A stretch of 64,000 bases of DNA, from the NCBI RefSeq assembly GCF_000429945.1, contig NZ_AUCV01000025.1, forward strand, positions 1 through 64,000, in the 5' to 3' direction. Source of the DNA: Desulfogranum japonicum DSM 18378. GTDB lineage: Bacteria; Desulfobacterota; Desulfobulbia; Desulfobulbales; Desulfobulbaceae. This document shows positions 49,113 to 58,710 of the stretch, piece after piece (within the stretch, counting starts at the first letter, position 1; each line of letters begins with the position of its first letter). A program made the position numbers and the translations under genes. The notes under the pieces were generated by a model. That model saw nothing but the letters and a program-made list of their open reading frames with translations. It made no database searches and was not told the DNA's origin.

Positions 49113-49349
49113 ATGGCAAAAGAAGAAGCCATTGAAGTAGAAGGAACGATCATTGAGCCATTGCCCAATGCGATGTTTCGTGTTGAGTTAGATAATGGCC
49201 ACAAAGTCCTCGCGCATATCTCCGGTAAAATGCGTATGCATTATATTAAGATTTTGCCGGGGGATCGGGTAACCATTGAATTGTCCCCATATGATTTGAC
49301 AAGGGGGAGAGTTACTTTTCGTGCCAAAGGCGGCAAGGGCAAGAAATAA
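49113..49349 (+). CDS. infA: Translation initiation factor IF-1
   Basis: 78 residues; OB fold that blocks the A site during initiation. [21 protein letters not shown] and [16 protein letters not shown] are diagnostic. A basic GGKGKK tail makes it slightly longer than the common 72 residues. Confidence 0.96.
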   Translation: MAKEEAIEVEGTIIEPLPNAMFRVELDNGHKVLAHISGKMRMHYIKILPGDRVTIELSPYDLTRGRVTFRAKGGKGKK

Positions 49350-49370
49350 TTCAGCAGGCGGGAAGCAACA

Positions 49371-49484
49371 ATGAAAGTACGGGCATCAGTGAAAAAGATG
49401 TGCAGTAATTGTAAAATCTTAAAAAGAAAAGGCGTTGTTCGAGTTAACTGCAAAATTAAAAAGCATAAACAACGACAAGGTTAA
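49371..49484 (+). CDS. rpmJ: Ribosomal protein L36, zinc type
   Basis: 37 residues: [15 protein letters not shown], ending KKHKQRQG. C11/C14/C27/H32 is the zinc site of the cysteine-containing form. GGCGGGAAG upstream. Confidence 0.95.
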   Translation: MKVRASVKKMCSNCKILKRKGVVRVNCKIKKHKQRQG

Positions 49485-49522
49485 CTTTAACAGGGTACGA
49501 TTTATAATCAGGGAGAACTATT

Positions 49523-49891
49523 TTGGCACGTATAGCTGGAGTGGATTTGCCACGCAATAAACATATGGACAGAGCGCTGACCTACATATACGGCATAGGT
49601 CTCACCAGTGCTCGCCAAATCCTTGATAAGGCTGATTTGCCATATCAAATGAATAGTGATGATCTTAGTGCTGATGATGTTACCCGAGTCAGGCAGATCA
49701 TTGAAAGTGATTACACTGTAGAGGGTGATAAACGCCGGGAAATTTCCATGGACATCAAACGTCTCATGGATCTGGGGTGCTACCGAGGTCGACGTCATCG
49801 TAGAAGTTTACCATGTCGAGGACAGCGTACCAAAACCAACGCCCGAACCAGAAAAGGACCACGTCGCGGCGCAGCTGTACGTAAAAAATAA
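49523..49891 (+). CDS. rpsM: Ribosomal protein S13
   Basis: 122 residues, TTG start with AGGGAG upstream. [20 protein letters not shown] start; [20 protein letters not shown] basic tail. Head protein contacting P-site tRNA and L5. Confidence 0.97.
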   Translation: MARIAGVDLPRNKHMDRALTYIYGIGLTSARQILDKADLPYQMNSDDLSADDVTRVRQIIESDYTVEGDKRREISMDIKRLMDLGCYRGRRHRRSLPCRGQRTKTNARTRKGPRRGAAVRKK

Positions 49892-49932
49892 GTTAATATA
49901 TAGCAGCTTTTTGAAGACTATACGGAGATACA

Positions 49933-50331
49933 ATGGCTAAAGCTGGTAAAGCGGCTGGAAAGGCAAAACGCCGCGAGAAAAAGAACGTACCCGAAGGGAT
50001 TATTTACATTTATTCTACATTTAATAACACTATCGTTACCGTTACCGACAGGCAGGGTAATGCCATAGCTTGGTCTACTGCAGGTGTTATAGGGTTTAAA
50101 GGATCAAGAAAGTCAACTCCTTTTGCAGCACAAAATGCACTAAGTGACGCAGTTGCCAAAGCAAAAGAACACGGTCTCAGGAAAGTGGAAGTGCACGTTA
50201 AAGGTCCAGGACCTGGTCGAGAAGCCGCTCTCAGAGCACTGACGACTGTAGAGCTTGATGTGAGCCGAATCGTCGATGTCACACCTCTGCCTCACAACGG
50301 CTGTAAACCACCAAAACGCAGAAGAGTATAA
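49933..50331 (+). CDS. rpsK: Ribosomal protein S11
   Basis: 132 residues. Platform protein at the E site. [34 protein letters not shown] and [18 protein letters not shown] are diagnostic. Confidence 0.97.
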   Translation: MAKAGKAAGKAKRREKKNVPEGIIYIYSTFNNTIVTVTDRQGNAIAWSTAGVIGFKGSRKSTPFAAQNALSDAVAKAKEHGLRKVEVHVKGPGPGREAALRALTTVELDVSRIVDVTPLPHNGCKPPKRRRV

Positions 50332-50392
50332 CTGCTATTAGAGACAGCGCTGACATTGAATCATTGGTCGGCATTATTTACGGAGGTAAAAG

Positions 50393-51022
50393 TTGGCTAG
50401 ATATACTGGATCATCATGCAGAATGTGCAGGCGTGAAAACGTGAAATTGTATCTCAAGGGAGATCGCTGCTATTCTGATAAATGTGCTTTCGAGAGAAGA
50501 GCATATGCACCCGGACAACATGGACAGAATCGGTTCCGGAAAATGTCTGACTACGCTATTCAGCTTCGAGAGAAGCAGAAAGTTAAGCAAATGTACGGGA
50601 TGCTTGAAGGTCAATTTCGTCGATATTTTGAGCGTGCCGATCGTGCTAAAGGCGTAACAGGTGAAAATCTGTTGATCATGCTTGAAAGACGGCTTGACAA
50701 TGCATTGTACCGATTAGGTTTCGCGAGTTCAAGAACACAGGCTCGACAACTAGTACGGCATAATCATTTTATCGTAAATGGTAAAAAAGTAAATATACCC
50801 TCTTTTCAGGTCGCTCCCGGTGACATCATTAAGCTGAAAGAAAAAAGCAGTAAAAATGCATTAATCACCGACAACATAGAGGGTGCAGTACGTCGCGGCA
50901 TTCCCAGTTGGCTCGAGCTTGACCAGAATAACATGCAAGGTACAGTGAAAGCATTGCCAAATAGGGAAGAGATTACCTTGCCTATTCAGGAACAGCTCAT
51001 TGTTGAGCTTTACTCCAAGTAA
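50393..51022 (+). CDS. rpsD: Ribosomal protein S4, zinc type
   Basis: 209 residues, TTG start with GGAGGTAA upstream. C9/C12/C26/C31 form the zinc site of the cysteine-containing S4. The S4 RNA-binding domain follows ([20 protein letters not shown]). 16S assembly initiator; represses the alpha operon in E. coli. Confidence 0.97.
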   Translation: MARYTGSSCRMCRRENVKLYLKGDRCYSDKCAFERRAYAPGQHGQNRFRKMSDYAIQLREKQKVKQMYGMLEGQFRRYFERADRAKGVTGENLLIMLERRLDNALYRLGFASSRTQARQLVRHNHFIVNGKKVNIPSFQVAPGDIIKLKEKSSKNALITDNIEGAVRRGIPSWLELDQNNMQGTVKALPNREEITLPIQEQLIVELYSK

Positions 51023-51043
51023 CCATAAGCAATCAGGTACTGC

Positions 51044-52084
51044 ATGGCACAGGAAATACGGGATACAAATCCCTTTTACAAAAATTGGCACAATCTTATC
51101 ACGCCTGAACGACTTGAGGTTAATGATGAAACCCATACTGAACAGTATGGCAAATTCGTCTGTCAGCCTTTTGAACGTGGTTTTGCCACCACTATAGGCA
51201 ACTCATTGCGAAGGATATTGCTGTCTTCCATTCGAGGTGCAGCAATCACTTCCGTGAAAATTGATAATGCCCTTCATGAGTTCACCAGTATGAATGGTGT
51301 ACAGGAAGATGTCGCTGATATCATTCTGAATTTAAAACAGGTTCGACTGAAATTGAATGGACCTGAAGGACATACGGTTGTCATAGAAAAAACTGGTCCA
51401 GGCGCAGTAACTGCAGGAGATATTAACGGGGCACCTCATGTTGATGTCATGAATCCCGAGCAACATATCTGCACAATCACCACAGATACCACTTTCCGTG
51501 CTGAGCTAGAAGTTCAGTGGGGTAAGGGATATGTGCCTGCTGAAATGAACAAGAAAGAAGATCAGCCTATAGGAGTAATTCCTATTGATGCCATCTTTTC
51601 ACCTATTGTTCGTGTACAGTATGTTGTTAGTCAAGCGCGCGTCGGACAAAAGACTGATTACGACAAATTGACTCTTGAAATCGAAACCGATGGAAGTGTC
51701 ACACCTCAGGATACTCTGGCGTACGCTGCTAAAATCCTGAAAGAGCAGATGACCATATTCATTAATTTTAATGAAGAACAGGCCAAAGCTCCTGACAAAA
51801 GTGAGTCTGATAACGAAAGTGCGAATTACCCTCCTTTTCTTGATAAAAATGTCGAGGATCTGGAGTTATCTGTACGTTCTGCCAATTGCCTTAAAAATGC
51901 ACAGATTCAATATATTGGGCAACTGGTCCAGCGTACCGATGCCGAGATGCTTAAAACCAAGAATTTTGGTCGGAAATCACTCAATGAAATTAAGGCTCTG
52001 CTTTCCGAACATGATCTCACTCTTGGCATGAAAATAGAAGGTTGGGTATCTCCTGACAAACGAGAGGACAGCGCAGAAGAGTGA
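51044..52084 (+). CDS. rpoA: RNA polymerase alpha subunit
   Basis: 346 residues. The N-terminal assembly domain (about 1-240; [19 protein letters not shown]) and the C-terminal domain (about 265-330; [29 protein letters not shown]) that binds UP elements and activators are both complete. 21 bases after rpsD. Confidence 0.97.
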   Translation: MAQEIRDTNPFYKNWHNLITPERLEVNDETHTEQYGKFVCQPFERGFATTIGNSLRRILLSSIRGAAITSVKIDNALHEFTSMNGVQEDVADIILNLKQVRLKLNGPEGHTVVIEKTGPGAVTAGDINGAPHVDVMNPEQHICTITTDTTFRAELEVQWGKGYVPAEMNKKEDQPIGVIPIDAIFSPIVRVQYVVSQARVGQKTDYDKLTLEIETDGSVTPQDTLAYAAKILKEQMTIFINFNEEQAKAPDKSESDNESANYPPFLDKNVEDLELSVRSANCLKNAQIQYIGQLVQRTDAEMLKTKNFGRKSLNEIKALLSEHDLTLGMKIEGWVSPDKREDSAEE

Positions 52085-52142
52085 TTCCACAGTCTGGTTG
52101 GATTAAGCACTTTTGGCTGATGATTGACAAAAGGATAGGATA

Positions 52143-52535
52143 ATGAGACATAGAAAAGCTGGTCGTAAACTCGGAAAGACCACCTCGCATCGTAAGGCTA
52201 TGCTTCGCAATATGGTTACCTCTCTGCTGGAGCATGAGAGAATTGTCACCACAGTGCCTAAAGCCAAGGAAGCACGTCGGATGGCGGAAAAAATGATCAC
52301 CCTTGGAAAACGCGGTGATCTGCACGCTAAACGTCAGGCGTTTGCTTATATACGGTCCCGTGATGTAGTGGCAAAATTGTTTGATGAACTGTCTCAGCAA
52401 TATGCTGATCGTCAGGGAGGATACACAAGAATCATCCGCACAGGTTTCAGGCAGGGAGATGCAGCCCCAATGGCCATCGTTGAACTTGTGGATTACAACG
52501 ATTCCATCTCCATGGATGATGCTACCGAAGCATAA
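52143..52535 (+). CDS. rplQ: Ribosomal protein L17
   Basis: 130 residues. [20 protein letters not shown] start, [19 protein letters not shown] and [19 protein letters not shown]. Last gene of the alpha operon; terminator follows. Confidence 0.97.
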   Translation: MRHRKAGRKLGKTTSHRKAMLRNMVTSLLEHERIVTTVPKAKEARRMAEKMITLGKRGDLHAKRQAFAYIRSRDVVAKLFDELSQQYADRQGGYTRIIRTGFRQGDAAPMAIVELVDYNDSISMDDATEA

Positions 52536-52562
52536 CGTTTTCGTGTGTGTCGCTTTTGTTTG

Positions 52563-52597
52563 AGGCTGGTATGAGTTTTCATACCAGCCTTTTTTTA
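52563..52597 (+). terminator. Intrinsic terminator after rplQ
   Basis: Perfect 12-bp stem AGGCTGGTATGA / TCATACCAGCCT with GTTT loop and seven T. Closes the ribosomal protein block that runs from rpsL. Confidence 0.95.
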
Positions 52598-52858
52598 TGG
52601 CTTTTCCTGTCTCTCTTTTCTTTGACATGTTGCCATGTGGATATCATTCTGTATATTATTAATTCCTAGGAATTTTTTGTTGTATAGCCGCTTGATTAAT
52701 TTCTGATTCTTTCCATGTAAATGTTAAAGTCAACCAGTTATAGTGCACGTGGCACAACAGCATTTTTATGGTATTTAAAGCAGGCATACAACTGTGAAGA
52801 TACAACGCGTATAAGTTGGTGTCCTTTAACCACAGCCCTTTAAACTAAATTATCAACG
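52598..52858. other. Gap between rplQ terminator and the YkgJ-type gene
   Basis: About 260 bases, AT-rich, no gene. A short palindrome AATTCCTAGGAATT occurs near 52661-52674. A promoter for the next gene must be here but no clear -35/-10 pair stands out. Confidence 0.4.
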
Positions 52859-53617
52859 ATGGAGAACCAAGATTTTCATAAACGTACCACCATTAAAGGT
52901 GGTCCATTTCATTTCCATTGTCATCCCCAAGTCAGTTGTTTTCTCACCTGTTGTCACAATGTGGATATGTTCTTGTATCCATATGATTTGTTGCGACTAA
53001 AGGAGAGACTGAATATTTCATCTGAAGAAATTCTGCAAAAATATACTCGGATCAGTGAAGGTAGCCATCCTTTCTTTCCTGGTTTAATGCTACAACTTAG
53101 GGAGACTGAAGGTAAACCATGTCCCTTTCTCGAAGACTCCGGATGTAGTGTCTATCTTGATAGACCATCGGCATGCAGGACATATCCCCTTGAAAGGGGA
53201 GTAGAGCGATCTCCTCAGTCAAAGGCATTAAAGGTTCATTATTTTTTGACCCATCACCCTTACTGTAAGGGACATGATGAAGAGAGAACTTATACTGTGA
53301 AACAATGGGAGCGGGATCAAGGATTGCACGAATATAATCTGCAGAATGATCTTTGGGCTGAAATGGATGCTTTTTTTGCTACTAATCCCTGGAAAGGAGA
53401 AGGCCATGCCGGCCCCTTGCAACAGCTCGCCTTCATGGTGTGCTATAATATAGACGCTTTTAGGCAATATGTTAAAGAACACCAAATCATACAACAGTAT
53501 CGAGTTGATAAAGCCACTAAACAGCGATTGCGGCGAAATGATGATGCGTTATTGCTTTTCGGCTACCAATGGTTGCTTGCAATACTTGGGGGGAAAAGTC
53601 AGTTGATTAGGCGTTAA
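52859..53617 (+). CDS. YkgJ-type cysteine-cluster (zinc or iron chelating) protein
   Basis: 252 residues, no signal peptide. The N-terminal cluster C21, C27, C31, C32 (CHPQVSCFLTCC) and the later C88, C96 and C106 (CPFLEDSGC ... RPSACRTYPLERG) match the YkgJ / UPF0153 family, whose metal and biochemical role are not settled. The second half is helical and lacks known motifs. No Shine-Dalgarno sequence is evident before the ATG. It stands alone between two translation operons, with its own upstream gap. Confidence 0.8.
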   Translation: MENQDFHKRTTIKGGPFHFHCHPQVSCFLTCCHNVDMFLYPYDLLRLKERLNISSEEILQKYTRISEGSHPFFPGLMLQLRETEGKPCPFLEDSGCSVYLDRPSACRTYPLERGVERSPQSKALKVHYFLTHHPYCKGHDEERTYTVKQWERDQGLHEYNLQNDLWAEMDAFFATNPWKGEGHAGPLQQLAFMVCYNIDAFRQYVKEHQIIQQYRVDKATKQRLRRNDDALLLFGYQWLLAILGGKSQLIRR

Positions 53618-53651
53618 TCCCTGATTCTAGGTGCTAAGTCAGATATTTTTA

Positions 53652-53681
53652 TTGAAAGGTTGTGTTTTTTCTTATTATATG
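53652..53681 (+). promoter_or_regulatory. Candidate promoter of rpsB
   Basis: TTGAAA (53652-53657) with TATTAT at 53673-53678 (15-base spacer) or TATATG at 53676-53681 (18-base spacer). Neither is ideal. A run of eight C (53742-53749) lies in the leader before AAGGAGA and the rpsB ATG. Confidence 0.35.
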
Positions 53682-53813
53682 ATAGCCTAAATAGTTTTAT
53701 TGAGTGCTCGATGTAGAGCACGTACTACACACATCCCGCTGCCCCCCCCATTGGTGTCTCTTGCGGAGATTGGGGATAGGGATGGAGGAATAACCAAAAT
53801 TCAAGGAGAAATT

Positions 53814-54587
53814 ATGGCTCAAGTTACCATGCGACAAATGCTTGAGGCTGGTTTGCATTTCGGTCATCAAACCCGCCGTTGGAACCCTAAAATGAAACCC
53901 TATATCTATGGGCCAAGAAATGGTATTTACATCATTAACCTTGATGTAACCATGAAGTTATTCAGGAAGGCATATGCGCAGATTTTGGATTGTGTCGCAG
54001 ACGGTGGTAATATTCTTTTCGTCTGCACCAAAAGACAGGGACAGAGCATAATCAAGGAAGAGGCTCAACGCTGTGGGATGTATTTTGTCAACCACAGGTG
54101 GTTGGGAGGTATGCTGACCAATTTTCAGACCATTAAAAATTCCATAGAACGGCTGAAAAAAATTGAATCCATGCAGGAAGATGGTACCATAAATCGTTTT
54201 CCCAAAAAGGAAATTCTGCAAATGGAAAAAGAGCGCATAAAACTGGACCGCAACATCGGTGGTATCAAGAATATGCGATCCCAACCAGATCTCATTTTTG
54301 TTATAGATCCTAACAAAGAGGACATTGCAGTAAGTGAAGCAAAAAAACTGGGTATTCCGGTTGTTGCGTTAACTGATACCAACTGTAACCCTGACGGTGT
54401 TGATTATCTTATTCCCGGTAATGATGATGCTATTCGAGCAATTAAGCTTATTACATCATTAATTTCACAGGCTGTCCTCGAAGGTAAAGAAAAGAGAGGC
54501 GAGGAGACCGTAGCTGACATTGATGAAATGGAAGCTGCAATGTCGACCGATACTAATGAATCTGCGGAACAGGCCTCTGAAGCATAA
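53814..54587 (+). CDS. rpsB: Ribosomal protein S2
   Basis: 257 residues from ATG 53814, with AAGGAGA upstream. An in-frame start at 53700 would add 38 residues unlike S2. [20 protein letters not shown] start, [18 protein letters not shown] and [20 protein letters not shown] are diagnostic. Late-assembling small-subunit protein needed for mRNA binding with S1. Confidence 0.97.
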   Translation: MAQVTMRQMLEAGLHFGHQTRRWNPKMKPYIYGPRNGIYIINLDVTMKLFRKAYAQILDCVADGGNILFVCTKRQGQSIIKEEAQRCGMYFVNHRWLGGMLTNFQTIKNSIERLKKIESMQEDGTINRFPKKEILQMEKERIKLDRNIGGIKNMRSQPDLIFVIDPNKEDIAVSEAKKLGIPVVALTDTNCNPDGVDYLIPGNDDAIRAIKLITSLISQAVLEGKEKRGEETVADIDEMEAAMSTDTNESAEQASEA

Positions 54588-54620
54588 AACTACGATTTGA
54601 CATTACTCTGTTTCGCATAA

Positions 54621-54650
54621 GAAGGGCCAAGCAAGCTTGGCCCTTCTTGG
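54621..54650 (+). terminator. Terminator-like hairpin after rpsB
   Basis: GAAGGGCCAAGC / GCTTGGCCCTTC stem with a very tight loop (54621-54646), followed by TTGG and then scattered T. Strong stem, weak T-tail; may end part of the rpsB transcript. Confidence 0.5.
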
Positions 54651-55047
54651 TGTCTAGTTTGTGCTCCACTGCGGTTTGTTCGGATTTTTCATGATACTTG
54701 TTGGGGACTATTTCTCAATTTGTTGAAATGCCAATTTTTTGTTAACTGTTCACAGTGCGCTCTATCTTTCTGAGAGCAGGTTGTCCGCGTATGTCTATTA
54801 TGTTGGACCAGTCTGTATACGAAAATTTCAGGAAGAATGTAATTGTCGGTAATTACTAGGGATTGTTGTCTCTGGCATCTTTTCCTATGAGGGGCCACTC
54901 TTTTGGCTGAACACACCTGGATAACAGAAAGTTTTTCAGTAAAATTCGAAATAAGTAACTTACAGGCACTTGCGAATTTATTTATCGTCGCTCAACGTGA
55001 ACCAGATGGTTCACCCTGCACAATATACAAAGAGAAGGAGACACAAA
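54651..55047. other. Gap between rpsB and tsf
   Basis: About 400 bases without a recognisable gene. GTGAACCA / TGGTTCAC (54997-55014) forms a small hairpin shortly before the tsf ribosome binding site. A separate tsf promoter is likely but not clear. rpsB and tsf are usually much closer. Confidence 0.4.
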
Positions 55048-55641
55048 GTGAAAATTACAAGCCAAATGGTCAAAGAGCTGCGCGACAAGACCAATGCAGG
55101 TATGATGGACTGTAAAAAGGCTCTTACTGAAACCGACGGAGATATGGAAAAAGCCATAGATCTCCTTCGTCAAAAAGGTTTAGCCGTTGCAGCCAAGCGT
55201 GCTGACCGCGCTACCAGCGAAGGTGTTGTTGAGGCATATATTCATGGCGGTGGTAAATTAGGCGTTATGGTTGAAGTAGGCTGTGAAACCGACTTTGTTG
55301 CCAAAACCGATGATTTTAAGGCGTTTGCCAAAGATATTGCCATGCATATCGCAGCAGTGAATCCTGTTTCTGTAAGTCGGGATAATGTACCTGCTGAATT
55401 GATTGAACGAGAGCGAGAAATCTATACCAAGCAGGCTCTGGAATCAGGTAAGCCTGAGCAGATTGTTGAAAAAATAGTCACCGGTAAAATTGAAAAATAT
55501 ATCGGTGAAATTTGTCTGCTTGAACAAAAATACGTCAAAGACCCAGACCTGAGCGTTCAGGATAAACTGAATGAGCTCATTGCGAAAATGGGTGAAAATA
55601 TCTCAATTAAACAATTTAGCCGCTTTCAGATTGGCGAATAA
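55048..55641 (+). CDS. tsf: Elongation factor Ts, short form
   Basis: 197 residues from GTG 55048 with AAGGAG seven bases upstream; an earlier in-frame start at 54970 adds non-family residues. Nucleotide exchange factor for EF-Tu. The N-terminal UBA-like domain (VKELRDKTNAGMMDCKKAL) and the TDFVAKTDDF motif of the core are present. Shorter than the about 280 residues of E. coli: one core subdomain only, as in Thermus-type EF-Ts. Confidence 0.95.
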   Translation: MKITSQMVKELRDKTNAGMMDCKKALTETDGDMEKAIDLLRQKGLAVAAKRADRATSEGVVEAYIHGGGKLGVMVEVGCETDFVAKTDDFKAFAKDIAMHIAAVNPVSVSRDNVPAELIEREREIYTKQALESGKPEQIVEKIVTGKIEKYIGEICLLEQKYVKDPDLSVQDKLNELIAKMGENISIKQFSRFQIGE

Positions 55642-55793
55642 ACTGTTTTACTCGAAGTAAACACATCCACTCCCTCGGGAATAACGTCATCCCGAGGGGG
55701 CGCATTGTACAGACTCGTCATAGCGAATCTGCAGCAACCTGACCTTGAGATGGCACCATCTCACTTTTTCTAACAGACTACCAGGTAAAGACA

Positions 55794-56504
55794 ATGACAT
55801 TTAAGAGAATCCTCTTAAAAATAAGTGGCGAGGCCCTTATGGGTGACGGGTCATATGGAATCAGCACTGATATGATTCGATTTCTCTCCAATGAGATAAA
55901 AAAAGTTACTGATCAAGGAATTGAGCTTGCCCTTGTTGTTGGTGCGGGTAATATCTTTCGTGGTGTAGCTGGGGCAGCCAGTGGAATGGATCGGAGTTCC
56001 GCTGACAACATGGGGATGCTGGGAACTGTTATGAATTCCCTAGCCATTCAGGATGGGCTCGAAAATATTGGTATACCGTGTAAGGTAATGTCTGCAATCA
56101 CCATGCTCAATGTCTGTGAACCGTATGAACGTGTTAAGGCCGTTGAGCATCTGGAACGTAAAAGAGTCGTAATTTTTGCAGCCGGAACCGGTAATCCATA
56201 TTTCACTACTGATACTGCTGCCGTGCTCAGGGCATTGGAAATTAAGGCAAATGTCGTTATGAAAGCTACCAGGGTTGACGGCGTGTATGATTCTGATCCT
56301 GAGAAAAACGCTCAGGCCAAACGTTACACATCCTTGACCTACTCCAGGGTTTTAAAAGAGGATTTACGGGTAATGGATGCTGCCGGAATATCCCTTGCCA
56401 AGGATAACTCCTTGCCAATCTTGGTATTTAACATGAAAACAGAAGGGAATATAGTACGGGCGGCAATTGGAGAAAGCGTAGGTACTCTCATTTCCGCGGA
56501 GTGA
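55794..56504 (+). CDS. pyrH: UMP kinase
   Basis: 236 residues. Phosphorylates UMP to UDP; amino-acid-kinase fold. [19 protein letters not shown] start, [13 protein letters not shown], and [15 protein letters not shown] are diagnostic. A hairpin (CCTCGGGA / TCCCGAGG, about 55674-55698) lies in the tsf-pyrH gap. The order rpsB-tsf-pyrH-frr-uppS is conserved. Confidence 0.96.
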   Translation: MTFKRILLKISGEALMGDGSYGISTDMIRFLSNEIKKVTDQGIELALVVGAGNIFRGVAGAASGMDRSSADNMGMLGTVMNSLAIQDGLENIGIPCKVMSAITMLNVCEPYERVKAVEHLERKRVVIFAAGTGNPYFTTDTAAVLRALEIKANVVMKATRVDGVYDSDPEKNAQAKRYTSLTYSRVLKEDLRVMDAAGISLAKDNSLPILVFNMKTEGNIVRAAIGESVGTLISAE

Positions 56505-56570
56505 TTGTGGTACTCAGGTATATGCATTGCGCACAATTTGTGGAAAAATAACTTTTGAGGAGAAGAGAAT

Positions 56571-57128
56571 ATGTCGAGTGAGATGTTTGATCAAATTCAA
56601 GACAAAATGGAAAGCAGTGTAGATGCCCTAAAGCGGGAATTGGTCAAAATTCGAACCGGACGTGCTTCATTGTCTTTATTGGACAGCATTAGAGTTGATG
56701 CCTATGGCTCACCTATGCCCCTTGAGCAAGTTGGCACGCTGACCATTCCCGAATCAAATATGATCGCCATAAAACCCTGGGACCCTCAGATGTTGCCAGC
56801 CATTGAAAGGGCTATACTTGCCTCAGACCTCGGACTAACTCCTGCAAATGACGGGAATGTCATTCGTCTAACCATTCCGCCCCTTACCGAAGAACGACGC
56901 AAAGATCTCGTCAAGCAAGTCAAGAAAATCGGCGAAGAATTTAAGGTGGCCATTCGAAATGTGCGAAGGGACGCTAACGACTCACTGAAAAAAATGAAAA
57001 AAGATAAGGAAATCAGTGAAGACGATATGTTTCGTATGCAGGAAGATGCCCAAAAAGCCACAGACAGTTATATCAAGCAAATTGATGAAATTGTTGCAGG
57101 AAAAGAGAAAGAAGTTATGGAAGTATGA
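56571..57128 (+). CDS. frr: Ribosome recycling factor
   Basis: 185 residues. Splits post-termination ribosomes with EF-G (fusA). KIRTGRASLSLLDSIRVDAYG and LTEERRKDLVKQVKKIGEEFKVAIRNVRRD form the two-domain L shape. TGAGGAGAAGAG upstream. Overlaps uppS by four bases. Confidence 0.97.
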   Translation: MSSEMFDQIQDKMESSVDALKRELVKIRTGRASLSLLDSIRVDAYGSPMPLEQVGTLTIPESNMIAIKPWDPQMLPAIERAILASDLGLTPANDGNVIRLTIPPLTEERRKDLVKQVKKIGEEFKVAIRNVRRDANDSLKKMKKDKEISEDDMFRMQEDAQKATDSYIKQIDEIVAGKEKEVMEV

Positions 57129-57895
57129 TGTCCCGCAGTGAGAAAGTACAACATAATGCTCAGCTGTCTTCAGACATGACTATTCCGCAGCATATTGCCA
57201 TTATTATGGATGGCAATGGTCGCTGGGCTGAGGCTAGACATCGCCCCAGATTATTCGGGCACAAGGCCGGAGTCGATTCTGTAAGGGATATTGTCGAGAC
57301 TGCAAGGGAAATAGGGGTACGGTATTTAACTCTGTATGCTTTTTCCACTGAAAATTGGAAGCGTCCAGATGGTGAAGTCTCTGGTTTGATGTCGCTGTTA
57401 AAGACCTATTTGCGTGCAGAACTGAATACTATGCGGACCAATAACATTCGGCTTCAATGTCTTGGTCAAAAAAAACGATTGCCTGCCGATGTTGGTGCCA
57501 TTCTAGAACAAACCATCGAGGAGACCCAGAACTGTACGGGAATGACACTGAACCTCGCCCTCAGTTATGGGGGGCGCGCTGAACTGATCCGTGGTATTCG
57601 TGAGCTGGCAAAGAAATGTATGAATGGAGAAATATCTCCAGATGAGATTGATGAACAATCGCTCGACGATGCTTTGTACACTGCTGGTCAGCCTGACCCG
57701 GATCTATTGATTAGGACAGGAGGGGAATGCCGTTTATCTAATTTTCTTCTCTGGCAGGCATCCTATGCAGAATTGTATTTTACAGAAGTAAAATGGCCTG
57801 ATTTCAGAAAAAAGCAGCTTATTGAAGCCATTGTACATTTTAATGAAAGACAGCGCAGATATGGTAAAACCGGTGCGCAACTTCAGGTGGAGTAG
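57125..57895 (+). CDS. uppS: Undecaprenyl diphosphate synthase
   Basis: 256 residues. Makes the C55 carrier for peptidoglycan. PQHIAIIMDGNGRWAEAR carries the catalytic Asp; FSTENWKRP and the C-terminal DLLIRTGGECRLSNFLLWQ are typical of cis-prenyltransferases. Translationally coupled to frr (ATGA). Confidence 0.96.
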   Translation: MMSRSEKVQHNAQLSSDMTIPQHIAIIMDGNGRWAEARHRPRLFGHKAGVDSVRDIVETAREIGVRYLTLYAFSTENWKRPDGEVSGLMSLLKTYLRAELNTMRTNNIRLQCLGQKKRLPADVGAILEQTIEETQNCTGMTLNLALSYGGRAELIRGIRELAKKCMNGEISPDEIDEQSLDDALYTAGQPDPDLLIRTGGECRLSNFLLWQASYAELYFTEVKWPDFRKKQLIEAIVHFNERQRRYGKTGAQLQVE

Positions 57896-57900
57896 AAATT

Positions 57901-58710
57901 GTGGGGCGATTGATACCGGGGCTGATTATGGGAGCAGGATGTTTAGGCCTACTCATCTGGGGTGCCAGTCTGGTTATCAGTCTGGTTATAACCGTGGTCG
58001 CTGCACTTGCTCTACGTGAATTGTTTGCCATTCTTTTGCCCGAACTTAAGGGCGTGGCTTTTGGAATAACCTTTCTGGCAACATTACTTCCTTGCATTGG
58101 AGCTTTTTTCGGTTCTCTGCACGCTCTCATCGGAGCATTTGTAATGGGGCTGCTTTGCATAGTGCTCATTTCTTTTCGCTGGTATACCCCATTTACAGCT
58201 TGGTTCGGCCAGGTCTATACCTATCTGGGAAGCAGTGTGTTTGCTCTTACTTATATTTCCCTGCTCTTAGGACATCTTATTCTTACAGCACGTCTTACAG
58301 ATGGTTCCGGGTGGCTGATTGTTCTTCTTGCATTGACTGCCGGCTCTGATACTGGTGCCTATTACGCCGGTAAAAATTTTGGAAAAAGCAAATTATGTCC
58401 TATTATCAGCCCGAAGAAGACAGTGGAAGGACTCTTGGGCGGGGTAATTACCGGCAGTCTGGCTGCTGCTGTCGCAGTGATTGTGTTGTTCGATACCCGT
58501 ACAGCATTATTTTTTCTTCCAGCTTGTATAGTGCTTATATTGATTGGAGTATGTGGGGATCTTACAGAATCTATTATAAAACGTTCATTTCAGATTAAAG
58601 ATTCCGGCACCATTCTTGGTGGCCATGGCGGTATCCTCGATCGCATTGACAGCCTTCTGCTCAGTGGTCCGATACTGTATTATCTATTGCAATACGGGGT
58701 TATTGGATGA
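57901..58710 (+). CDS. cdsA: Phosphatidate cytidylyltransferase
   Basis: 269 residues, GTG start, about seven or eight membrane spans. Makes CDP-diacylglycerol for phospholipids. The C-terminal signature GDLTESIIKRSFQIKDSG with GHGGILDRIDSLL (about 221-250) is the catalytic region. Overlaps dxr by four bases. Confidence 0.95.
   Translation: MGRLIPGLIMGAGCLGLLIWGASLVISLVITVVAALALRELFAILLPELKGVAFGITFLATLLPCIGAFFGSLHALIGAFVMGLLCIVLISFRWYTPFTAWFGQVYTYLGSSVFALTYISLLLGHLILTARLTDGSGWLIVLLALTAGSDTGAYYAGKNFGKSKLCPIISPKKTVEGLLGGVITGSLAAAVAVIVLFDTRTALFFLPACIVLILIGVCGDLTESIIKRSFQIKDSGTILGGHGGILDRIDSLLLSGPILYYLLQYGVIG

Noticed and set aside
53700-53813. 38-residue N-terminal extension of S2
   Set aside because: The extension is unlike S2 of any kind I know, and AAGGAGA stands correctly before ATG 53814.
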